From Deltaproteobacteria bacterium (lineage in GTDB: Bacteria; Desulfobacterota; Desulfobacteria; Desulfobacterales; Desulfosalsimonadaceae), in the NCBI GenBank assembly GCA_024280875.1, contig JAJRPH010000120.1, forward strand, positions 1 through 6,596: a stretch of 6,596 nucleotides of DNA. Direction: 5' to 3'. Made by a program: the position numbers and the translations under genes. Below, piece by piece: positions 1-4,978 of this stretch. Numbering within the stretch: position 1 is the stretch's first letter; the number at the start of each line of letters is the position of its first letter. The notes beneath the pieces were generated by a model. That model did not search any database, was not told the origin of the DNA, and saw nothing but the letters and a program-made list of their open reading frames with translations.

Positions 1-125
1 ATTAATTTAGATTAAAAAATCAAAAATAAAACAATCGCTGTAAAATAAATAGAAAAACTATTTTCCAAAATTGCAACTTGACCGGGGTTTATATTTTTAA
101 CATATTGATATTTTTCATAAGTTAA
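1..125 (+). pseudogene. pglZ: Decayed upstream part of pglZ
   Basis: No forward frame stays open here (for example TAA at 27-29, 46-48 and 123-125), yet short peptides in different frames line up as one PglZ-like segment. They are IEKLFSK (49-69), NCNLTGVYIFN (69-101) and HIDIFHKLTG (101-130), continuing into SNDSEYIQKQ from 132. Joined, they give a motif resembling the conserved PglZ strand and loop of the type YxYHNxID, at the expected distance before SDHG. Joining them needs one missing base near the A run at 67-70, one missing base near 101 and one extra base near 131. I infer either a pseudogene or base-calling errors near a contig end. Choosing among frames gives freedom to over-fit, so certainty is moderate. 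Confidence 0.5.
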
Positions 126-872
126 CCGGACAGCAATGATAGTGAATATATTCAAAAACAGGCCAACGAGATAGCTCAATGCCTGAAAGACTTTAAGGAA
201 ATGTATGGAAAGGAATTGCAGGTCATTATCAGTAGTGACCACGGCTACACCGTAATCCCTAAAACGAGCGAGATCATTGATGTGCCTTTAACAAAAAACG
301 GAAAAACACGAACCTTGCTACCTAATGAATTAGAAGAATCAAAGGATATAGAACAAGACAAAATCTGGGAATTGAATCCTGATCTTTATGGCTTAAATGA
401 TACAATGATCATTCCAAAAGGATATGCTTGCTTCAATAAGCGACCCCATGGGGCTACACACGGGGGATGCTCTCCGCAGGAAATGGCTGTTCCCTGGTTC
501 ATTATTAATAAAAACAAGCCCATACCACCGATACCATTGAATTTTACCATTGAAGGTGATATTTTTCGCAAACGGGCTGAAAATTCATTGACCATAACCA
601 TATTGAATCCGAACCCTTATAAAATTACATTTGTTGAAATGGATATAGAGGGAATGGATACAAACTCTAATTTACCCAAAACGATAAATGCCAACACTAT
701 TGAAAAAATTAATTTTAACTATGATGCATCTGTGGTAGTTGAAAGCAATGCTAAATTTTCAATATCTTATTGCTTTAATAGCATGGCTGGAGAAATGAAA
801 AACAAATTAACAATAACCGCGCCAACAACAGGTGCAATGACAACCGAGTTTGATGATGACTTTGACTTCTGA
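126..872 (+). pseudogene. pglZ: PglZ, C-terminal part (BREX alkaline-phosphatase-like protein), 5' end lost or frameshifted
   Basis: The frame is open from 126 to the TGA at 870-872. It encodes the C-terminal third or so of a PglZ protein, a core BREX component with an alkaline-phosphatase-superfamily fold. Two hallmark metal-site motifs are visible: SDHG at 234-245, just after the strand LQVIIS, and THGG at 456-467, followed by CSPQEMAVPW, the usual PglZ THGGxSPQE block. After about nt 530 comes a beta-rich C-terminal domain (LTITILNP, IEKINFNYD) and an acidic end, DDDFDF. The ATG at 201 is not a credible start: the AAGGAA before it touches the codon, and PglZ-like sequence continues upstream in frame to 132. 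PglZ proteins are normally several hundred residues longer at the N-terminus. The frame upstream is broken, so the gene is probably non-functional unless the lesions are sequencing errors. The brxL start overlaps its last codons. Confidence 0.8.
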
Positions 873-2292
873 AAATAATCAAGATTATATTGATCGTAAG
901 ATTTCTAAATATTTTCCCGATGTATGTGTCCATAAAGGACTGGCTGCAAGTGTCGGACTTTCCGGGCGTGTAATTCCAGCCTTTGTATCCGACTGGCTCG
1001 TCAGCAGATACAGTGACAACGAGGGCGGGGTAAACAGTGAGGGCATCAGGAATTTTATATCGCGATATTTGCCTGATAAAAAACAAAAAGAATCGTTAAT
1101 GTATGAGATTCGTAACGGGAATCCTCTTAAAATCTTAGATTCTTTCAGTGTTGGGGTCCATCCAAAAACCGGAGATCTTAAACTACGCATCCCTTCGCTC
1201 GATATTACCGGACGAGTCCTTGATTCAATTGTGGATGCGCATCCATCTTTATTGATGGGAAATGTTTGGGGAAGTGGAACATTAAGCTGGACCCCATTGA
1301 AGGATACAAAAAATCAATATGAAATTGTCATGACATCATTTAACCCGATGCAGGCAGCGAGCATTGATCTTGAATATTTTTTGACACAACGTAAAGAATT
1401 TAATTTAGAAGAATGGCTCACGCTATTAACCCGGACAATGGGGTATAACGAACAAAAATATTCAACAAGGCAGAAATTACTAATTTTCACAAGACTGATA
1501 CCTTTAATAGAACCCCGTGCCAATATAATAGAACTTGCTCCAAAGGGTACAGGAAAATCTTATATTTATAGTCAATTATCCCGTCATGCCTGGCTAATCA
1601 GTGGAGGGGTGGTAACACGAGCCCAATTATTTTACGACATGAACCGGCAGCAGGCCGGTATTATTTCAAACTTTGATGCTGTAATTCTGGATGAGATTCA
1701 AACAATAAAATTAAGCAATGAAGGTGAAATTGTCGGTGCATTGAAAGGTTACCTTGAGTCCGGTGAATTCAGAGTAATGGGTTTTCATGGTTCTTCCGAT
1801 GCCGGTTTTGTTATTCTTGGCAACATTCCCATCATCGACGGTATGCCAAGAGATGAAAATTGTTTTAGTGAATTGCCAAAGTGGCTTAATGGGCATGATG
1901 CAACCGCTTTGCTTGATCGATTTCACGCACTGGTACCTGGCTGGGAGCTTCCCAGAATCCAATCTACATCATTGTGCAACTCATTCGCATTGAGAGCGGA
2001 TTACTTTGGAGAAGTCTTGTATACCCTAAGAGCAAGCCAGGAACATATGGCATTTGTTAAAGATCATACAAAATCACTTGGTGATCTCAGGGATACCAGA
2101 GCTGTCCAGCTTTTGGCATGTGGCTACCTCAAATTGATTTTCCCAAATTTAAACCCCGTCTCTTTAACAGAATTCAATGAATTCTGTTTACAACCGGCAA
2201 TAGATCTGAGGTCAAACATCCGACGACAAATGGCATATGTAGATCCAGAGTTTTCTCCCAACATTGCTGATATTCGACTTTGCGCTCTGTAA
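853..2292 (+). CDS. brxL: BrxL, short form (AAA+ Lon-like BREX protein without the protease domain)
   Basis: BrxL is a cytoplasmic AAA+ protein of BREX phage defence. Counting from the ATG at 853 (479 residues), the N-terminal domain occupies about 10-200. The AAA+ core shows Walker A PKGTGKS (230-236), Walker B AVILDE (acidic pair D280, E281), sensor-1-like VILGN (N324), and the characteristic LLDRFHALVPGWELP block (353-367; R356 is an arginine-finger candidate). A helical lid follows, ending in a segment like the BrxL end of core (LQPAIDLRSNIRRQMAYVDPEF). No Lon-type Ser-Lys protease domain follows. Classical BrxL is near 680-700 residues, but a related short family of about 470 exists, and this length fits it. 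Oddity: the first P-loop glycine is alanine (A229). In-frame TTG 850, ATG 853 and ATG 856 are possible starts. No strong Shine-Dalgarno is seen, so translation is probably coupled to pglZ, whose stop at 870-872 lies inside this gene. Confidence 0.88.
   Translation: MMTLTSENNQDYIDRKISKYFPDVCVHKGLAASVGLSGRVIPAFVSDWLVSRYSDNEGGVNSEGIRNFISRYLPDKKQKESLMYEIRNGNPLKILDSFSVGVHPKTGDLKLRIPSLDITGRVLDSIVDAHPSLLMGNVWGSGTLSWTPLKDTKNQYEIVMTSFNPMQAASIDLEYFLTQRKEFNLEEWLTLLTRTMGYNEQKYSTRQKLLIFTRLIPLIEPRANIIELAPKGTGKSYIYSQLSRHAWLISGGVVTRAQLFYDMNRQQAGIISNFDAVILDEIQTIKLSNEGEIVGALKGYLESGEFRVMGFHGSSDAGFVILGNIPIIDGMPRDENCFSELPKWLNGHDATALLDRFHALVPGWELPRIQSTSLCNSFALRADYFGEVLYTLRASQEHMAFVKDHTKSLGDLRDTRAVQLLACGYLKLIFPNLNPVSLTEFNEFCLQPAIDLRSNIRRQMAYVDPEFSPNIADIRLCAL
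2166..2188. repeat. 23-bp near-perfect palindrome inside brxL
   Basis: Two 11-base arms, AACAGAATTCA and its exact reverse complement, flank a single A at 2177. The site contains two GAATTC hexamers 8 bases apart and lies in the codons for TEFNEFC of brxL. It could be a protein-binding site or chance; it has no T run, so it is not a terminator. Confidence 0.7.
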
Positions 2293-2900
2293 AGATAACT
2301 CCTCCTCCATACTGATCTTTAACACCATTTTTTTGAATATCCTGTTAAAACCCCCAAATAGCAGACACCAATTTGCTCTTGGCACTACCGGAACATTTCT
2401 GAAAATGACAGATTATCATGTGATCTCGCGGATTGTCGGCGGCAGAGCCACTATACACCGCCTGAAAAATTTTACCACAATTTCCCCGGCACTGACTGCA
2501 AATGGCAAAACGCTTGCCGCTCTCTTCAATGGTTACCCGTTGCAGGGATTTGAGATCCTGTTTATAGTGGCCGATTGCATGCGCAATACGCTAACTCGAA
2601 CCCGGTGCTGTAGACGCCTTGACCTGTGCGGCTTAGGTGAATACAGCATAGTTGTTCAGGAGTTTTACTTATTGGAGCAACGCTGTGGCAGGACGCCGCT
2701 CACCGGGACTAACCTGCTTTCGCGCTCCCCCTTCATTAAGGATAATAAGTACTTGTTTTCTGTATTAAAACAAATAGCATGAATCGACCTTCTGTGTCAC
2801 CCATGAAAATAATTCTGTCAACAAAAAAACAAAAAAATACTTCTTTAACACAAAAATGTTTTTATTGTTTAGCGTTTTTGGACAAGAGCCAATCATTATA
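2293..2900. other. Non-coding gap between the BREX block and the metabolic operon
   Basis: About 600 bases separate brxL from the promoter of the next operon. The first part (about 2390-2720) is visibly richer in GC than brxL, and the rest (2760-2900) is AT-rich with A and T runs. The long plus-strand open frame through 2264-2782 starts inside brxL and has no ribosome binding site or recognisable domain. The only stretch with possible protein character is on the minus strand (2345-2590). I found no clear intrinsic terminator, tRNA, insertion-sequence ends or repeat array. An 8-bp inverted pair CCACTATA/TATAGTGG (2448-2455 and 2563-2570) is present but too short and widely spaced to interpret. 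Confidence 0.6.
2345..2590 (-). pseudogene. Possible gene relic, cysteine-containing, unidentified
   Basis: On the minus strand an 81-codon stretch is open between an in-frame TAG (2591-2593) and a TAA (2345-2347). It has no ATG, GTG or TTG in its first half, so it cannot stand as a normal gene. Its translation has a balanced composition and clustered cysteines (ICSQCRGNC and IICHFQKC), which could be a zinc-binding fold. Upstream on the same strand, another frame gives QGVYSTGFELAYC before a stop, so this may be the frameshifted end of an older gene such as a transposase or a small DNA-binding protein. I do not recognise the family, and chance openness is possible. Confidence 0.2.
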
Positions 2901-2929
2901 TTGATTTTACAGATTATTCCGGCTATAGT
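2901..2929 (+). promoter_or_regulatory. Sigma70-type promoter of the metabolic operon
   Basis: A -35 box TTGATT (2901-2906; four of six consensus bases) and a -10 box TATAGT (2924-2929; five of six) are separated by exactly 17 bases. Transcription would start near 2936, giving a leader of about 60 bases before the dehydrogenase. The AT-rich surroundings and the lack of any other promoter before the three tightly spaced genes support this assignment. No operator was identified. Confidence 0.6.
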
Positions 2930-2976
2930 AGCTAAAATAACACCTGCCTGACCATCACCCTTGGATATTAACAAAT

Positions 2977-2984
2977 GGAGGTGA
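2977..2984 (+). promoter_or_regulatory. Strong ribosome binding site with unusually long spacing
   Basis: GGAGGTGA matches the 16S rRNA anti-Shine-Dalgarno sequence over eight bases. Its GGAGG core ends 16 bases before the ATG at 2998, longer than the usual 5-10. No other in-frame start lies closer. TCACC (2955-2959) could pair with GGTGA (2980-2984), with a 20-base loop, and mask the site. Such short pairing may be chance. Confidence 0.6.
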
Positions 2985-2997
2985 ATTTCTAAAACCG

Positions 2998-4026
2998 ATG
3001 AAATCAATGGTTTTGAATAAAATCTGTAACCTTAATGACTGCAAAACCCCTTTAACTTTTATGGATCTGCCGGAACCCGTTCCCGGGCCGGGAGAGATAT
3101 TAATTCAGGTAAAGGCCTGCGGCGTCTGCCATACGGAACTCGATGAAATCGAAGGCCGCACGCCTCCCCCGAATTTCCCTGTAGTGCCCGGCCATCAAGC
3201 CGTCGGACGTATTGCGGCCGTCGGGAACCAGGCAAAAAAGTTCAGCATAGGGGATCGGGTGGGCGTGGCCTGGATATTTTCAGCCTGCGGAAAATGCAAA
3301 TTCTGTGTCAGCGGCCTTGAAAACCTGTGCCCGGAGTTTAAAGCCACGGGCCGGGATGCCAACGGCGGGTATGCCGAATTCATGACGGTGTCGGAAAAAT
3401 TTGCGTACCGGATCCCGGAAACCTTTTCCGATGCCCAGGCAGCCCCCCTCTTGTGCGCCGGTGCCATAGGATTTCGCTCCCTGAAACTGACCGGCCTTAA
3501 AGACGGCGGCAACCTGGGACTGACCGGATTTGGCGCTTCCGCCCATCTGGTGCTTAAAATGGTTCGATACATGTACCCGGCTGCCAAAGTGTTTGTGTTT
3601 GCCAGAAATGAAAAGGAACGATCATTTGCTAAATCTCTAGGTGCGGTGTGGTCCGGTGATACGGAAGATCAGTCGCCGGAACTGCTGGATTGTGTTATCG
3701 ACACCACCCCTGCATGGAAACCGGTTGTCGAGGCCTTGAAAAACCTTGACCGGGGCGGTCGCCTGGTCATCAATGCCATCCGCAAGGAAAGCACAGACAA
3801 AAATTACCTTCTAAACCTCGACTACCCCTCACATCTCTGGATGGAAAAAGAAATCAAAAGTGTTGCCAATGTGACCAGTGCAGATGTTTCCGAATTTATC
3901 CGTCTTGCAGCGGAAATAACTATAAAACCAGAAGTTCAGGAATATACATTAAGCGAGGCCAACCAGGCTCTTGTTGAACTCAAAGGCGGTAAGATAAGGG
4001 GTGCAAAAGTCCTTATGCTCAGCTAA
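2998..4026 (+). CDS. Zinc-dependent alcohol dehydrogenase (medium-chain dehydrogenase/reductase)
   Basis: A 342-residue cytosolic oxidoreductase expected to interconvert an alcohol and its aldehyde with a nicotinamide cofactor. The N-terminal GroES-like domain carries the catalytic zinc ligands C44 (CGVCHTEL), H66 (PGHQ) and C153 (LLCAGA). The structural zinc site is C97, C100, C103 and C111. The Rossmann domain starts at GFGASAHL (178-185), and the following strand VFVFARN has A202-R203 where NAD-specific enzymes have Asp. I infer a likely NADP(H) preference, as in aldehyde-reducing members. All metal ligands are intact and the length is normal for the AdhA-like single-chain group. ATG 2998 follows a strong Shine-Dalgarno (2977-2984); ATG 3007 is an in-frame alternative but even further away. 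It is the first gene of the operon, with 11 bases to the hydrolase. The substrate is unknown, and the family is too broad to assign one. Confidence 0.9.
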   Translation: MKSMVLNKICNLNDCKTPLTFMDLPEPVPGPGEILIQVKACGVCHTELDEIEGRTPPPNFPVVPGHQAVGRIAAVGNQAKKFSIGDRVGVAWIFSACGKCKFCVSGLENLCPEFKATGRDANGGYAEFMTVSEKFAYRIPETFSDAQAAPLLCAGAIGFRSLKLTGLKDGGNLGLTGFGASAHLVLKMVRYMYPAAKVFVFARNEKERSFAKSLGAVWSGDTEDQSPELLDCVIDTTPAWKPVVEALKNLDRGGRLVINAIRKESTDKNYLLNLDYPSHLWMEKEIKSVANVTSADVSEFIRLAAEITIKPEVQEYTLSEANQALVELKGGKIRGAKVLMLS

Positions 4027-4037
4027 AGGAGAAAACA

Positions 4038-4949
4038 ATGAAAAAGAACGGCAAACATACTTTTCTAAAAATCCCTTCTGACTTTACAAGCAAAAACATC
4101 CGGTGCAGCGGAGAACTTTATCTGCCACAAGAAATTAAAAAACCGCCGTTGGTGATCATGGCCCATGGATTTGGCGCGGAAAGAGCATTTGGCCTGCCGG
4201 CCTATGCCGAAACGTTTGCTGCAAACGGTCTGGCGGTCTATCTGTTTGATTACCGATGCTTTGGCGAAAGTGGGGGCGAACCCAGAAACTATGTGGACCA
4301 GGGGCGTCATCTTCATGACTGGAAATCAGCCATCGAACATGTTCGGGCAATGACGGACATTAATACAAATAAAATAGCACTCTGGGGAAGTTCCTTCAGC
4401 GGGGGGCATGTGATCGTAACCGCAGCCAAAGACCATGACATTTCCGCCATTGTCGCCCAGGTGCCGTTTGTCGATGCCATTTCCACCACTTTCAAGCTCG
4501 GCTTTAAATTTCTCATGCAGGCCACCCCCCATGCCATCCGTGATCTTTCGCGAATCCTGACGTTCCGTTCTCCCCATTATGTCAAACTAATCAGCCAGCC
4601 CGAAGAATTTGCCATCATGAACACGCCGGAATCTTATCCCGGCTATTCTTCCATAATTCCTGAGGATTCCACATGGGAGAACAAATGCCCGGCCCGTATT
4701 CTTCTCCGCTTCGCTCTTTACCGTCCCATTGCAGCGGCTCATAAAATCCAGTGCCCGGCCCTGATCATGCTCGGAGAAAAAGATTCATTGATTGATGCAA
4801 AAACTGTGGAAAAGACGGCGGAAAAGATCCCAAAAGGAGAACTGGTTAAATACCCGTTCGGTCATTTTGATATCTATACCGGAAACGCGTTTAAAGAAGC
4901 AGTAAAACGGCAGACGGAATTTCTTCTTACACATTTAGAACCTGAATAA
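4038..4949 (+). CDS. Alpha/beta hydrolase (peptidase S15/dienelactone hydrolase-like)
   Basis: A 303-residue serine hydrolase, probably acting on an ester, thioester or related bond. The oxyanion-hole strand-turn is VIMAHGFG (39-46). The nucleophile elbow is LWGSSFSGG (115-123) with S119 as likely nucleophile. The acid is probably D249 (LGEKDSLI) and the catalytic histidine H276 (YPFGHFDIY). The elbow reads G-S-S-F-S rather than G-x-S-x-G, with the glycine pair one place later, a form I associate with the S15-like group. A helical cap insertion (about 148-230: FKFLMQATPHAIRDL and onward) would shape the substrate pocket. There is no signal peptide, so it is cytosolic. The AAAGGAGA at 4025-4032 overlaps the dehydrogenase stop and sits 5-6 bases before ATG 4038. 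Tight spacing to both neighbours indicates cotranscription. It may act as an esterase or thioesterase feeding the dehydrogenase or ligase; this is inference. Confidence 0.87.
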   Translation: MKKNGKHTFLKIPSDFTSKNIRCSGELYLPQEIKKPPLVIMAHGFGAERAFGLPAYAETFAANGLAVYLFDYRCFGESGGEPRNYVDQGRHLHDWKSAIEHVRAMTDINTNKIALWGSSFSGGHVIVTAAKDHDISAIVAQVPFVDAISTTFKLGFKFLMQATPHAIRDLSRILTFRSPHYVKLISQPEEFAIMNTPESYPGYSSIIPEDSTWENKCPARILLRFALYRPIAAAHKIQCPALIMLGEKDSLIDAKTVEKTAEKIPKGELVKYPFGHFDIYTGNAFKEAVKRQTEFLLTHLEPE

Positions 4950-4965
4950 ACAAAACATTTTATTT

Positions 4966-4972
4966 AAGGGGG
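4966..4972 (+). promoter_or_regulatory. Ribosome binding site deciding the acyl-CoA ligase start
   Basis: AAGGGGG lies just before two in-frame ATGs at 4973 and 4979. It touches the first, while the second has 6 bases of spacing, so 4979 is the better start. Confidence 0.6.
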
Positions 4973-4978
4973 ATGACC

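Noticed and set aside
12..242. Minus-strand open frame of 76 codons with hydrophobic stretches, resembling a small membrane protein
   Set aside because: It runs antisense to the PglZ SDHG region, and the remaining part is explained by decayed PglZ codons on the plus strand; no ribosome binding site was seen.
201..872. ATG 201 as the true start of a 223-residue protein
   Set aside because: PglZ-like sequence continues in frame upstream to 132, and the purine-rich AAGGAA abuts the ATG, leaving no spacing.
2264..2782. Plus-strand open frame of 172 codons after brxL
   Set aside because: It begins at a TTG inside brxL in another frame, has no ribosome binding site, and its translation shows no domain-like pattern.
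2293..2996. CRISPR array, insertion sequence or tRNA in the intergenic gap
   Set aside because: No regularly spaced repeats, no convincing terminal inverted repeats with target duplication, and no cloverleaf were seen by eye.
2765..3007. Minus-strand open frame of 80 codons upstream of the dehydrogenase
   Set aside because: It is AT-rich, covers the operon promoter and ribosome binding site, and its start lies inside the dehydrogenase gene; most likely chance.
3187..3204. GHQ instead of GHE after the zinc-binding histidine in the dehydrogenase
   Set aside because: The zinc ligands themselves are intact and, from memory, GHQ is common in this AdhA-like subgroup, so it is not a sign of inactivity.
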